61,175 bases of DNA from positions 1 through 61,175 of the forward strand of contig NZ_JAHAMK010000029.1 of NCBI RefSeq assembly GCF_018383585.1, in the 5' to 3' direction. The stretch is from Microvirga sp. 3-52 (lineage in GTDB: Bacteria; Pseudomonadota; Alphaproteobacteria; Rhizobiales; Beijerinckiaceae). The first letter of the stretch is position 1. The number at the start of each line of letters is the position of its first letter. A program made the position numbers and the translations under genes. Positions 26,445-37,539 of this stretch are shown here, piece by piece. The notes beneath the pieces were generated by a model. The model worked only from the letters and a program-made list of their open reading frames with translations. It was not told the origin of the DNA and searched no databases.

Positions 26445-27227
26445 ATGACAGATTCACGCGACTGGTTCCCGTCGGAAGAGGAACCGAACCCGATGCGCGC
26501 GGCCCAGGCCGGCATGAAGCCAACGCTGCCGAAGCGCTTCTACAAGGAAGCCGGCATCGAGGAACGGGGCGGCCAGTTCCTTCTGACCCTGGACGGGCGC
26601 ACCGCCAAGACCCCGGGCAAGCAGATCCTGGCCGTGCCGACACGAGGTCTCGCCGAGGCGATGGCGGAGGAGTGGCGGGGGCAGGGGGGCGAGATCGATC
26701 CCTCGACCATGCCGATCACCCGGATCGTCAATTCCGCCATCGACGGCGTTGCGCCCCGGCGGGCGGAGGTTGTGGACGACCTCGTCCGCTATGCAGGATC
26801 CGATCTGGTCTATTACCGCGCCGGCGAGCCCGAACGGCTGGCCAAATCCCAGGACGATGCCTGGAGCCCGGTTCTCGACTGGGCGAAGGGCGCCCACGGT
26901 GCCCGTTTCGTCCTGGGCGAGGGCGTCATGCACGTGACCCAGCCCGACGAGGCCGTTGCTGCCATCCGCGGTGCGATCGAGCAGATCCGGTCTCCCTTTG
27001 CGCTCGCCGCCCTGCATGTGATGACCACGCTCTCCGGCTCTGTGCTCATCGCGCTCGCCCACGCGGCACAGCGGATGGACGCTGACCAGGCCTGGGCCGC
27101 CGCCCATGTGGACGAGCTCTATCAGGAGAGCGTCTGGGGCGAGGACTACGAGGCCATGGAGCGTCGCCGCCGGCGCGAGGCCGATTTCAAGGCGGCCTCG
27201 ACCGTTTATCGTCTGGCCGGTCTATAA
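26445..27227 (+). CDS. ATP12-family F1-ATPase assembly chaperone
   Basis: ATP12 chaperones bind the F1 alpha subunit before assembly of ATP synthase; the family is confined to mitochondria and alphaproteobacteria. The 260-aa product has the N-terminal RFYKEAGIEERGGQFLLTLD and LDGRTAKTPGKQILAVP, followed by AEEWRGQGGEIDPSTMPITR and the helical half with AALHVMTTLSGSVLIALA. Length is typical. It follows the HAD gene and precedes pccB by 138 bp. Confidence 0.93.
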   Translation: MTDSRDWFPSEEEPNPMRAAQAGMKPTLPKRFYKEAGIEERGGQFLLTLDGRTAKTPGKQILAVPTRGLAEAMAEEWRGQGGEIDPSTMPITRIVNSAIDGVAPRRAEVVDDLVRYAGSDLVYYRAGEPERLAKSQDDAWSPVLDWAKGAHGARFVLGEGVMHVTQPDEAVAAIRGAIEQIRSPFALAALHVMTTLSGSVLIALAHAAQRMDADQAWAAAHVDELYQESVWGEDYEAMERRRRREADFKAASTVYRLAGL

Positions 27228-27365
27228 GCCGGCGTGCGGCCTGGCTCCGCTTATTTCGGCCAAGGGCCGTGAAATGACGCTAGGCCCACGCCGATAGTGG
27301 GATTTTGAGCCTCGCACGGCTGTGCTAAGCGGGGAGAAACATTCCCCCGCATCCAGGGATTCCCG

Positions 27366-28898
27366 ATGAAAGACATGCTTGAACGGCTTGAAGAGCGGCG
27401 CGCCCAGGCTCGCCTCGGCGGCGGCGAGAAGCGCATCGAGGCGCAGCACGGCCGGGGCAAGCTCACCGCCCGCGAGCGCATCGAGCTCCTGCTCGACAGG
27501 GGCTCCTTCGAAGAGTTCGACATGTTCGTCGAGCACCGCTCCACCGATTTCGGCATGGAGAAGGTCAAGATCCCGGGCGACGGCGTCGTCACCGGCTGGG
27601 GCACCGTCAATGGCCGCACCGTCTTCGTCTTCGCCAAGGACTTCACCGTCTTCGGCGGCTCGCTGTCCGAGGCGCACGCCCAGAAGATCATCAAGATCCA
27701 GGACATGGCGCTCAAGATGCGTGCGCCCATCGTGGGCCTGTTCGATGCCGGCGGCGCCCGCATCCAGGAGGGCGTGGCGGCGCTCGGCGGCTACGGCGAG
27801 GTGTTCAAGCGCAACGTGATCGCCTCAGGCGTCATTCCGCAGATCTCGGTGATCATGGGGCCCTGCGCCGGCGGCGACGTCTATTCGCCCGCCATGACCG
27901 ATTTCATCTTCATGGTGCGCGACCGCTCCTACATGTTCGTCACCGGCCCGGACGTGGTCAAGACCGTCACCAACGAGACCGTGACCTCGGAAGAACTCGG
28001 CGGCGCCAAGGTCCACACCACCAAATCGTCGGTGGCCGATGGCGCCTACGACAACGACGTGGAGGCGCTCCTGCAGGTGCGTCGCCTCATCGACTTCCTG
28101 CCCGCCAACAACATGGACGGCGTGCCGGAGATCCCGAGCTTCGACGACCCGAACCGCACCGACGACAGCCTCGACACCCTGATCCCGGACAACCCGAACA
28201 AGCCCTACGACATGAAGGAGCTGATCCTGAAGGTCGTGGACGAGGGTGACTTCTTCGAGATCCAGGAATCTTACGCGAAAAACATCATCACCGGCTTCGG
28301 GCGCGTGGAGGGTCGCACAGTCGGGTTCGTCGCCAACCAGCCGATGGTGCTGGCGGGCGTGCTCGACTCGGACGGGTCCCGCAAGGCCGCGCGCTTCGTG
28401 CGCTTCTGCGATGCCTTCAACATCCCGATCGTCACCTTCGAGGACGTGCCGGGCTTCCTGCCGGGTACGGCACAGGAATATGGCGGCCTCATCAAGCACG
28501 GCGCCAAGCTGCTGTTTGCCTATTCGGAAGCGACCGTGCCGCTGGTCACCGTGATCACGCGGAAAGCCTTCGGCGGCGCCTATGACGTGATGGCGTCGAA
28601 ACATATCGGCGGCGACGTCAACTACGCCTGGCCGACCGCGCAGATCGCCGTGATGGGTGCCAAGGGCGCGGTGGAAATCATCTTCCGGCAGGATATCGGC
28701 GACGCGGACAAGATCGCAGCGCGCACCAAGGAATACGAAGACCGCTTCATGTCGCCCTTCGTGGCGGCCGAGCGCGGCTACATCGACGAGGTGATCATGC
28801 CGCATTCGACGCGGCGGCGGATCGCCCGTGCGCTGGCGATGCTGCGCCACAAGGAGAGCGAGCGGCCCTGGAAGAAGCACGACAACATTCCGCTGTGA
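27366..28898 (+). CDS. pccB: Propionyl-CoA carboxylase beta subunit
   Basis: This carboxyltransferase moves the carboxyl group from biotin to propionyl-CoA, giving methylmalonyl-CoA. The 510-aa product has the crotonase-like N and C lobes: [39 protein letters not shown], an oxyanion-hole [16 protein letters not shown], and C-terminal [20 protein letters not shown] and [20 protein letters not shown]. Sequence is typical of PccB, not of MCC beta. The biotin-carrying alpha subunit is at 35292, 6.4 kb away, so the two subunits are not in one operon. Confidence 0.95.
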   Translation: MKDMLERLEERRAQARLGGGEKRIEAQHGRGKLTARERIELLLDRGSFEEFDMFVEHRSTDFGMEKVKIPGDGVVTGWGTVNGRTVFVFAKDFTVFGGSLSEAHAQKIIKIQDMALKMRAPIVGLFDAGGARIQEGVAALGGYGEVFKRNVIASGVIPQISVIMGPCAGGDVYSPAMTDFIFMVRDRSYMFVTGPDVVKTVTNETVTSEELGGAKVHTTKSSVADGAYDNDVEALLQVRRLIDFLPANNMDGVPEIPSFDDPNRTDDSLDTLIPDNPNKPYDMKELILKVVDEGDFFEIQESYAKNIITGFGRVEGRTVGFVANQPMVLAGVLDSDGSRKAARFVRFCDAFNIPIVTFEDVPGFLPGTAQEYGGLIKHGAKLLFAYSEATVPLVTVITRKAFGGAYDVMASKHIGGDVNYAWPTAQIAVMGAKGAVEIIFRQDIGDADKIAARTKEYEDRFMSPFVAAERGYIDEVIMPHSTRRRIARALAMLRHKESERPWKKHDNIPL

Positions 28899-29131
28899 CG
28901 GCGGACGAAGCGCCCCTGCGCCCGCAACGGATCGAGCGTTCCTGAAATCTCAACGCTCCCCGCGTAGGGCTGAAATGCCCTGCGCGGTAGTCTGTCACGC
29001 TTGCCTCGCCAAGCTTGATTTGGAATACCGGTCCAAAGGCCGAATCCGTCTCAAAGAGTTGATGACGGTGATCGGATCCCGCCGCCGTTTTCCGGCGTTC
29101 TGCCGCTATTCAAAAACCGCGAGGGTTGGGA

Positions 29132-30301
29132 ATGCACGCCTCGGGAGGCCGCAATACTTTGATCGATTTCTGGCGCGGGCTCGTCCTCGTCATCATCTTT
29201 GTCAATCATGTTCCGGGCAACATTCTCGAGCACCTGACCCCGCGCAATTACGGTTTCTCTGATGCGGCAGAGGCTTTCGTCTTCATCTCCGGCCTGTCGG
29301 TTGCTCTCGTCTATTATCCGAAACTCCCCCAAAGCGGCATTATCGGTGTCGTGAGACGATGCTTCCGGCGATCGCTTGAACTTTATCGCATGCACCTGAT
29401 CATGACGGGTGTGGCCGTAGCGCTGTTCTCCGTCGGCTATGTGATCAGTGACGATATCGGCATGCTCGAGGCTCATGGTCGGAGTGCGGTTTTCGACGAT
29501 ACGGCCCGCGGCATCACGGGTGTTCTTCTGCTCGGGCATCAGCTCGGCTACTTCAACATCCTTCCCCTCTACATCGCCCTCATGCTCTGGGCTCCCGTAG
29601 CCATGATCCTGATGCGGATTCATGTGGTGCTGGCGGCTGCCGTCTCCGTCGGAATTTACGCGCTCGCTCGTGCCGATGTGCTCGCCTTGCCGAGCTGGCC
29701 CGAGCCGGGCAGGTGGTTCTTCAATCCCTTCGCCTGGCAGCTTCTGTTCACGATGGGCATCTTCGCAGGGGCGCTGCTCTCGCGATTGAAGAGTGTCCCC
29801 TACTGGCGTCCCGGTTTCATCGGCTCGGTCGTCCTCCTGGTCGTTTCCTTCGTCATCATGATGAACGGATTCGGTTTGGCGCCGAACCTGCTCTGGGGCG
29901 CCTTCAACACTGTCGACATCATCAAGAGCGATCTGGGTCTCGGCCGACTGGCCCACTTCCTGGCTCTGGCCTATGTTGTAACGCAGCTTCGGCTAGGCAA
30001 AGTGCTTCAGACAACCGCCTTTGGCGCCGAAATGATGCGCCTTGGCCGCTACTCCCTGCCGGTTTTTGCGTTCGGGTCCATCCTGAGTGCCCTCGGAGAG
30101 ATCACGATGACGCTGGCCTCCGTGAAGTCGTCCGCTAGTCCGCATATCGTCGGTATGGTATTCACCGTGTTCGGCATTCTCGGACTCCTCCTACTGGCAC
30201 GATATCTCGAATGGAAAAAGAAGGGCTCGACTGCTCCCAGGCAGGAGCAGATCGGAAAAGCTGGTCTCGTGTCGGTCCCGTCTGGGCAGCTTCCGCATTA
30301 G
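29132..30301 (+). CDS. OpgC-like membrane acyltransferase
   Basis: The 389-aa integral membrane protein has about ten hydrophobic helices. It begins MHASGGRNTLIDFWRGLVLV, matching OpgC, which transfers succinyl groups to osmoregulated periplasmic glucans. Early motifs are NHVPGNILEHLTPRNYGFSD and AEAFVFISGLSVALVY. I use ATG 29132; an in-frame TTG lies at 29126. The final 91 bp overlap the SGNH hydrolase gene in another frame, implying coupled expression. No glucan synthase (opgG/opgH or ndvB) is in the window, so the acceptor is inferred only. Confidence 0.85.
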   Translation: MHASGGRNTLIDFWRGLVLVIIFVNHVPGNILEHLTPRNYGFSDAAEAFVFISGLSVALVYYPKLPQSGIIGVVRRCFRRSLELYRMHLIMTGVAVALFSVGYVISDDIGMLEAHGRSAVFDDTARGITGVLLLGHQLGYFNILPLYIALMLWAPVAMILMRIHVVLAAAVSVGIYALARADVLALPSWPEPGRWFFNPFAWQLLFTMGIFAGALLSRLKSVPYWRPGFIGSVVLLVVSFVIMMNGFGLAPNLLWGAFNTVDIIKSDLGLGRLAHFLALAYVVTQLRLGKVLQTTAFGAEMMRLGRYSLPVFAFGSILSALGEITMTLASVKSSASPHIVGMVFTVFGILGLLLLARYLEWKKKGSTAPRQEQIGKAGLVSVPSGQLPH

Positions 30302-31053
30302 CGTCGATTCTTCTTGTCGGCGTCACTGGTCCTGCCCGCGCGCAGGACACGGCCTGTCTGGCTTCGAAGCCGGTTTTTTCGTCCCCGGTAAGGCTGGAGG
30401 GAATTGGGTCAAAGCTCAGGCGGCAGGAGCCTGTGCGGATTCTTGCCATCGGATCATCCTCGACCGAGGGAATCGGGGCCTCTTCCCCCGCTTACTCTTA
30501 CCCGGCTCAGCTCCAGGCCGATCTCATGCAGTCGTGGAAGGGGAATATCGCCGTTGATAACGCCGGAAAGGGCGGCGAGACGATTTCGGAAACCGTCGGG
30601 CGTCTCGAGGCCGCCCTCAGGGAGAGGAGGCCGGATCTCGTCATCTGGCAGGTTGGCACCAACGATGCCGTCAAGGGGGGTGACGAGGCCCGGTTTTCAT
30701 CACTCCTGAGGCAGGGAATCGATGCCGCGCAGGCGCTCGGCGTCGAGGTCGTTCTCGTCGATCAGCAGTATTATCCGGCCATCAAGGATCTCGATCATTA
30801 CGAGCGGTTCGTGGGCCTCGTCGGCGCGACCGGTGCCGCCGAGCATGTGCCGGTCTTCTCGCGCTACAAGCTGATGAAGGCCTGGGGCGAGCGCTCGCCG
30901 GATGTCCTGAGCACCATGCTGTCGAGCGATGGATTTCACATGGGCGATCGGGGCTACGACTGCCTGGCGCAGCTCATCGCCGACGGCCTCCATTATCCAA
31001 CGGCCGTGTCCGAGGTGATGCCGAACGTGACTGTTACCGCTGCGCAGCGTTAA
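30211..31053 (+). CDS. Secreted SGNH/GDSL hydrolase
   Basis: The 280-aa product has an N-terminal signal sequence (hydrophobic core about 23-40, cleavage near ARAQ45). The SGNH fold blocks are ILAIGSSSTEGIG with nucleophile Ser82, the NAGKGGETISE glycine block, VGTND with Asn151, and SSDGFHMGDRG with Asp240 and His243. These are esterases or deacylases, frequently of glycans. No alternative in-frame start occurs downstream of ATG 30211, so the 91-bp overlap with the acyltransferase gene is real. Joint action on the same exported glycan is a reasonable inference. Confidence 0.88.
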   Translation: MEKEGLDCSQAGADRKSWSRVGPVWAASALASILLVGVTGPARAQDTACLASKPVFSSPVRLEGIGSKLRRQEPVRILAIGSSSTEGIGASSPAYSYPAQLQADLMQSWKGNIAVDNAGKGGETISETVGRLEAALRERRPDLVIWQVGTNDAVKGGDEARFSSLLRQGIDAAQALGVEVVLVDQQYYPAIKDLDHYERFVGLVGATGAAEHVPVFSRYKLMKAWGERSPDVLSTMLSSDGFHMGDRGYDCLAQLIADGLHYPTAVSEVMPNVTVTAAQR

Positions 31054-31199
31054 CCCCGGGTCCTTGACGACGGATTGCCACGACGTTCGGACGCGCCTTG
31101 CGTTGCGCGGCTGCCCTCGATATGGCGTGCATCGGAACGCTTCCTGCCCGCGATCCTCAGGTCCGGGCACTTTCGCCGATGCTGGATCGAGACCTTCCT

Positions 31200-32279
31200 A
31201 TGACCTCCCCATGTCCACGCTCCTGGGTCTCCACGGCCATCCAGGTCATCGAGGCGGACTTCAACCGCTCATCGGATACGCATCTCCTGCGCGTGCCGCT
31301 GCCGGCAGCGCCGGGCGTGGCGCTCTATCTCAAGGATGAATCGACCCATCCTTCGGGAAGCCTGAAGCACCGTCTGGCGCGATCGCTGTTTCTGTATGGC
31401 TTGTGCAACGGTTGGATCGGGCCTGAGACGACGATCATCGAGGCTTCGAGCGGGTCAACGGCCGTGTCCGAAGCCTATTTCGCCCGGATGCTGGGTCTGC
31501 GCTTCATCGCCGTGATGCCGCGTTCCACGTCGGCCGAAAAGATCGCGCAGATCGCCTTCTATGGCGGCGAGAGCCATTTCGTGGACAGCCCTGCCGAGAT
31601 GTATGCGGAGAGCGCGCGTCTCGCCGAGGAGCTCGGCGGCCATTACATGGACCAGTTCACCTATGCCGAGCGGGCGACGGACTGGCGCGGCAACAACAAC
31701 ATCGCGGAATCCATCTTCAGCCAAATGGGCCACGAGGAGCATCCGATCCCGACGTGGATCGTGGTGGGGGCAGGGACGGGCGGCACCTCGGCGACGCTCG
31801 GGCGCTATATTCGGTACCGTCGCCTGCCGACGCGGTTGTGCCTCGCCGATCCGGAGGCGTCCGTGTTTCACCGGCACCTCGCGGACCGGGCCGTGTGCAC
31901 CGTCTCAGGGCCGCCCTCGGTCATCGAGGGGATCGGCCGCCCGCGCTGCGAGCCGTCCTTCGTGCCGGAACTGATCGACCGCGCTTTCGCCGTGCCGGAT
32001 GTGGCGAGCATTGCGGCCGCCCGGGTGCTGTCGCGCCGCATCGGCCGCTCCTGCGGCGGTTCCACCGGGACGAACCTGTGGGCGGTCGCTCAGATCGCCG
32101 GCGAAATGATGAAGAACGTAGAGCAGGGCTCCGTCGTGACGCTTCTTTGCGATTCAGGTGAGCGCTACCGCAGCACGCATTTCGACGATGCCTGGCTTGA
32201 AGAGCGCGGCATCGACATCAGGCCGGCCGAGGAGGCGATGGAGCGGTTCTTCGAGACGGGGGCGCTTCAATCCGATTGA
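31200..32279 (+). CDS. PLP-dependent cysteine synthase-fold enzyme (Cds1-like)
   Basis: This fold-type II PLP enzyme is 359 aa from ATG 31200 (an in-frame ATG at 31179 is possible). The Schiff-base lysine is Lys56 in [10 protein letters not shown]. The substrate loop is [19 protein letters not shown] and the phosphate cup is [18 protein letters not shown]. The length and the SSGSTAVSE variant resemble the Cds1 subgroup (cysteine desulfhydrase, as in Mycobacterium Rv3684), not CysK or CysM. H2S or cysteine handling is therefore likely but unproven. Confidence 0.82.
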   Translation: MTSPCPRSWVSTAIQVIEADFNRSSDTHLLRVPLPAAPGVALYLKDESTHPSGSLKHRLARSLFLYGLCNGWIGPETTIIEASSGSTAVSEAYFARMLGLRFIAVMPRSTSAEKIAQIAFYGGESHFVDSPAEMYAESARLAEELGGHYMDQFTYAERATDWRGNNNIAESIFSQMGHEEHPIPTWIVVGAGTGGTSATLGRYIRYRRLPTRLCLADPEASVFHRHLADRAVCTVSGPPSVIEGIGRPRCEPSFVPELIDRAFAVPDVASIAAARVLSRRIGRSCGGSTGTNLWAVAQIAGEMMKNVEQGSVVTLLCDSGERYRSTHFDDAWLEERGIDIRPAEEAMERFFETGALQSD

Positions 32280-32333
32280 TGATAGTCGCTGACCGCGTCG
32301 CAAGAGGCTGGCTCGGCAAGGGCATCCCTCGCC

Positions 32334-32421
32334 GTCATGGCCGGGCTTGTCCCGGCCATCCCGATCCTGTGGAACACTGCGCTCGTCGAATCGGGATCAC
32401 CGGGATGAGCCCGGTGATGAC
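32334..32421. repeat. CCGG bipartite palindrome (family 1)
   Basis: The 88-bp element starts GTCATGGCCGGG and ends CCCGGTGATGAC. Each half is itself a hairpin (GGCCGGGCTTGTCCCGGCC and TCACCGGGATGAGCCCGGTGA), and the centre holds an inverted CCGAT/ATCGG pair. The same design recurs in six other spacers here. It lies between the Cds1-like gene and the convergent esterase. Confidence 0.85.
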
Positions 32422-32514
32422 TGCAGGAAGGCTGCCGTCCTTTATGCGCGAGAACCTGAGGAACCCGCGTAGCAGCCGTCTTCGCAGAACGACGCCAGGG
32501 CTCGTCAAATCCGC

Positions 32515-33132
32515 TTACTTGCCGGATAGCCCGAACCACTTCACCAGCAGGCTCAAATCCGTCTGTGACAGGTTATGGCCCGCTGGCAGCATCTGGTGCT
32601 GAACGTCCGCGCCGGATGCCGACAGGGATGCGGCGAGCCGTTTCGCATTATCGGCCGGAATGATCGGGTCCATGGCGCCCGAAATCATCAGCACGCGCTT
32701 GCCGGCAAGGTCCGCCTGCGGAGCATCGGACAACGGCACCATGGCCCTCAGCAGTGCGGCCCCCGCAAGCGCCTCGGGCCGTAGCAGCAGCATGGCGGCG
32801 GCTATGTTGGCGCCGTTGGAGAAGCCGACCGCAACGGGTGCCTCGAGCCCATAGGCGCTGCGTGCCTCGCCGACGAAATCCGCCAGCTCGTTCGCGCGGA
32901 ATCTCACATCCTCCTCGTCGAACACGCCCTCCGCGAGGCGGCGGAAGAACCGGGGCATGCCGTTCTCCAGGATCCTGCCGCGCGGAGAGAGCAGGGCGGA
33001 GCCTGCGGAGATCGTGCGGCCGAGGCCCAGAAGATCGTTCTCGTTGCCACCCGTGCCGTGGAGCAGCAGGAGCGGTGGACGCTTCGGGTCCGTGCCGGGT
33101 TCATAGCGGTGGATGAAGGACAGTTCGGTCAT
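32515..33132 (-). CDS. MhqD-like carboxylesterase/phospholipase
   Basis: This 205-aa alpha/beta hydrolase begins MTELSFIHRYEPGTDPKRPP. The oxyanion region is LLLHGTGGNENDLL, the nucleophile elbow GFSNG places Ser105, and Asp155 (GAMDPII) and His186 (AGHNLS) complete the triad. The family (YpfH/MhqD) includes esterases co-regulated with quinone-degrading dioxygenases. It lies 216 bp downstream of such a dioxygenase on the same strand, with a palindrome in between, supporting a joint detoxification role. Confidence 0.88.
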   Translation of the reverse strand: MTELSFIHRYEPGTDPKRPPLLLLHGTGGNENDLLGLGRTISAGSALLSPRGRILENGMPRFFRRLAEGVFDEEDVRFRANELADFVGEARSAYGLEAPVAVGFSNGANIAAAMLLLRPEALAGAALLRAMVPLSDAPQADLAGKRVLMISGAMDPIIPADNAKRLAASLSASGADVQHQMLPAGHNLSQTDLSLLVKWFGLSGK

Positions 33133-33208
33133 GGTTTGTCTTTCTGTCAGAGCGACACGTGCGCCCTTGTTCCCTTCACCTTGCGGGGAAAGTGAAGGCG
33201 CTTTTCCG

Positions 33209-33242
33209 CATCGGGATCACCGGCACAAGGCCGGTGATGACG
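33209..33242. repeat. CCGG palindrome, solo half (family 1)
   Basis: GCATCGGGATCACCGG...CCGGTGATGACG is the right half of the bipartite element without its left partner. The inner hairpin ATCACCGGCACAAGGCCGGTGAT is perfect at its arms. It lies between the dioxygenase and esterase genes, close to a second small inverted pair, CCTTGCGGGG (33179) and CCCCGCAAGG (33316). Confidence 0.8.
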
Positions 33243-33348
33243 TGGGAGGAAGTGGCCTGGGGCCTGTCGATCATGCATGAGCTGCGGCTTTCCGACTCGC
33301 ACCCTCAATCCCTCCCCGCAAGGGGGAGGGAAAAAGGTGGGCGTCAGT

Positions 33349-34278
33349 TCAAGCCAGCTCGGGCAGGTGAGACTCGATTTCGCTGCGCCGAGGCTCCAGG
33401 AACGCCGGCAGCTTCAGCTCGGCGCCCAGGCTGTCCTGCGGCTCGTCCACTGCGAAACCAGGCTCGTCGGTGGCGATCTCGAACAGAATGCCGCCCGGCT
33501 CGCGGAAATAGACGGACCGGAAGTAGTTGCGGTCCTTCTGCTCCGTCGTCTGCAGGCCGTGGGTCTCGGCGAGCTTTCGTACCATCTCGGCCTCCTCGGC
33601 ATCGTCCTTGGCGCGGAACGCCACGTGGTGGACGGAGCCGCCGCCCATCCGGCCCGGCAGGAAGCCGCCGGCGCTGCGGATATCGACCGTGCTGCCCATC
33701 AAGGCGTCGGTCTTGTAACGGACGAGGGAGCCGTCGCGGGCGGTCTCGCGAAAGCCGAACACGTCGGTGAGGATCGCGCCCGTCCGCTCGCCGTTCTCGA
33801 CGAGGAGCTTGACACCCTCGAGGCCGCGAATGGCATGCTCCGCCGGGATGCCTTCAACCGTCCAAGCGGGCTCGCTCTCCGCATCGGGAGCGCCGACGAG
33901 CGCGAGGCTGGTGCCGTGCGGATCCTTGAAGGTCAGCACGCTCTGTCCGAAGCGCTTCTCCACGGTGCCGTGCTCGACGCCTTGCTCGATGAAGCGATGC
34001 GCCCAGTAGCCAAGAGACGCCTCAGGCACCCGGAACGACGTCTCCTGGGTCGAGCCGATCCCGTTGCGACCCGGGGCGACGTGTTCCCAGGGGAAGAACG
34101 TCAGGATGGAGCCCGGCTGCCCAAGGCCGTCACCGAAATAGAGATGATAGGTGCCGGGATCGTCGAAGTTGACGGTCTTCTTGACGAGGCGCAGGCCGAG
34201 CACGCGGGTGTAGAAGTCGAGGTTGCGACGGGCGGGGCCGGCAATGGCGGTGACGTGATGGATACCGTGGTGCCGCAT
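33349..34278 (-). CDS. Ring-cleaving dioxygenase, MhqA/MhqO type
   Basis: The 309-aa protein starts at the ATG whose complement is 34276-34278 (MRHHGIHHVTAIAGPARRNL), with AGGAAGAG upstream. The frame is open further upstream without similarity. Two glyoxalase/VOC modules are visible: HHVTAIAG...NLDFYTRVLGLRLVKKTVNF and VKLLVENGERTGAILTDVFG...GSVHHVAFRAKDD. Metal ligands are expected from HHVTA, GSVHHVAF and GGILFEIAT (His/Glu). Family members cleave hydroquinones or catechols. The MhqD-like esterase follows on the same strand. The regulator is not apparent. Confidence 0.9.
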   Translation of the reverse strand: MRHHGIHHVTAIAGPARRNLDFYTRVLGLRLVKKTVNFDDPGTYHLYFGDGLGQPGSILTFFPWEHVAPGRNGIGSTQETSFRVPEASLGYWAHRFIEQGVEHGTVEKRFGQSVLTFKDPHGTSLALVGAPDAESEPAWTVEGIPAEHAIRGLEGVKLLVENGERTGAILTDVFGFRETARDGSLVRYKTDALMGSTVDIRSAGGFLPGRMGGGSVHHVAFRAKDDAEEAEMVRKLAETHGLQTTEQKDRNYFRSVYFREPGGILFEIATDEPGFAVDEPQDSLGAELKLPAFLEPRRSEIESHLPELA

Positions 34279-34596
34279 GGGACTCTTCCTTAACGAGCGA
34301 GCGCGAATTGCGCTGCGTTGTCGAGAACATAGGTACCATCGAAGAGCGCTGAAGTGCGGAAAGGGCAGCCTTGCGGGATTGCAAGCTATTGCTTCCTTGG
34401 CAGGCAAAGGCGCGTAATTCCTGATGAATTCGGTTTGGCAAGATTCCAGCAACCAAAGTCTCTCAACAACGCTTAACCTCAACGCCGATTCAGTATGTCG
34501 TGTTAACGGTTTAAGCCTGCCATCCGTGTGAGAGTCATCGTCGGACAAGCGATCAACCGGTAGTCAGCCAAAGAAAAGCCGGCGGGAGTCAAACGG
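34279..34596. other. Intergenic region, divergent promoters expected
   Basis: This 318-bp spacer separates the minus-strand dioxygenase from a plus-strand hypothetical gene. It contains an imperfect palindrome, ATAGGTACCAT, at about 34329-34339 and a TTAACGGTTTAA stretch at about 34503-34514. No convincing sigma-70 pair, riboswitch or RNA gene could be read. A regulator-binding site for the quinone-type operon could lie here. Confidence 0.4.
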
Positions 34597-35010
34597 ATGA
34601 TGAAGGATCAACTTCGCGATTTCATCGACAGGATCAATGAGACCCATCAGGTTTCGGATGATGACGTGAAGATGCTTCAGGGCGAGATCCTCGAGGGCGG
34701 CATCACGAGCCGTCTCGAGGTCGAATCCCTGCTGGCGCTCGACCGCGCCGTCGATGCGGCGGAGAGCTGGGGACCGGTCCTCACCAAGCTCGTGGTCGAA
34801 TTCGTCGTCTGGAACCGAGCCCCCCACGGCGTGGTCAGCAACGACGACGCCTTCTGGCTCGCAACCCTGCTCGAGATCAGCGGTCCATCTCCGAATGCCA
34901 TGAGCATCGCCTATGCCATCCTCGACGAGGCGGGCTATGTGGATGTGGCGCTTCTCGATTTCATCATGCGCGGACGCCAGCAGGCGAGGCTCTCCCGGAT
35001 GGCCGCCTGA
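34597..35010 (+). CDS. Conserved hypothetical protein
   Basis: The 137-aa soluble protein starts MMKDQLRDFIDRINETHQVS (the second ATG at 34600 is equally possible). It is predominantly helical and acidic, with DDVKMLQGEILEGGITSRLE, VEFVVWNRAPHGVVSNDDAF and a C-terminal VALLDFIMRGRQQARLSRMA. No signal peptide, membrane segment, nucleotide-binding motif or catalytic signature is visible, and I do not recognise a family. The VSNDDAFWLATLLEISG segment may be a conserved core. It is followed by a family-1 palindrome. Confidence 0.75.
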   Translation: MMKDQLRDFIDRINETHQVSDDDVKMLQGEILEGGITSRLEVESLLALDRAVDAAESWGPVLTKLVVEFVVWNRAPHGVVSNDDAFWLATLLEISGPSPNAMSIAYAILDEAGYVDVALLDFIMRGRQQARLSRMAA

Positions 35011-35065
35011 GGGCTGGTCGGCAACATGATCAGGGGCTCATCAGCCTTTCGTGACGACCCTCTCA

Positions 35066-35153
35066 CGTGATGGCCGGCCTCGTGCCGGCCATCCCGGCCC
35101 GTGAAGAGCTGTACTTTTCCGATCGGCATCACCGGCACCAGGCCGGTGATGCC
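35066..35153. repeat. CCGG bipartite palindrome (family 1)
   Basis: The left half is GTGATGGCCGGCCTCGTGCC followed by GGCCATCC. The right half is GATCGGCATCACCGGCACCA followed by GGCCGGTGATGCC. Arms and spacing match the element at 32334. It lies in the 281-bp spacer upstream of pccA. Confidence 0.85.
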
Positions 35154-35291
35154 GGAGGAGGTGGAATTCCAACCGACTCTCGGGCAGCGCTCCGTCTAAC
35201 GCTAAATGCTGACGAAGCCCAGCTTCCCCAAGGCACGGATGTGCAGTAACGGAGGTGGGCTTAATTGTTTGGGTGGAGCGTTCGAGGGTTC

Positions 35292-37292
<2,001 letters not shown>

Positions 37293-37376
37293 GCGGGTCA
37301 CATTCGGTCGTTCTGTTGAAGACTGGTTCATAACCGCAATCCTCATGCTGAGGGACTGGCCGGACATTCGCCGCCT

Positions 37377-37466
37377 CGTCATCACCGGCCTTGTTCCGGT
37401 GATCTCGATCCGAGAAGCGCCGCGCTCATCCGCGTCGGGATGGCCGGGACGAGCCCGGCCATGACG
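37377..37466. repeat. CCGG bipartite palindrome (family 1)
   Basis: The 90-bp element runs from CGTCATCACCGGCCTTGTTC to GAGCCCGGCCATGACG, with the inner CTCGATCC/GTCGGGAT transition. Flanks (GGACATTCGCCGC before, TCCAGG after) resemble those at 40795, suggesting that the true unit is slightly longer than the hairpin. It lies between pccA and the GGCT-like gene. Confidence 0.85.
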
Positions 37467-37539
37467 TCCAGGCTGTGTCGATAGAAGGCCGACCAGCCTC
37501 TCAGCATGAGACGCATCAGCACCCAAGGAAGCGCAGGCC

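Noticed and set aside
32280..32514. Short frames over the CCGG palindromes whose translations contain GTSPAMT-like strings
   Set aside because: They arise from the repeat sequence itself, recur at several copies in different frames, and lack ribosome binding sites. They are repeat translations, not genes.
34503..34514. TTAACGGTTTAA as a CtrA site
   Set aside because: CtrA full sites need TTAA-N7-TTAA. Here the spacer is 4 bp, so the match is poor.
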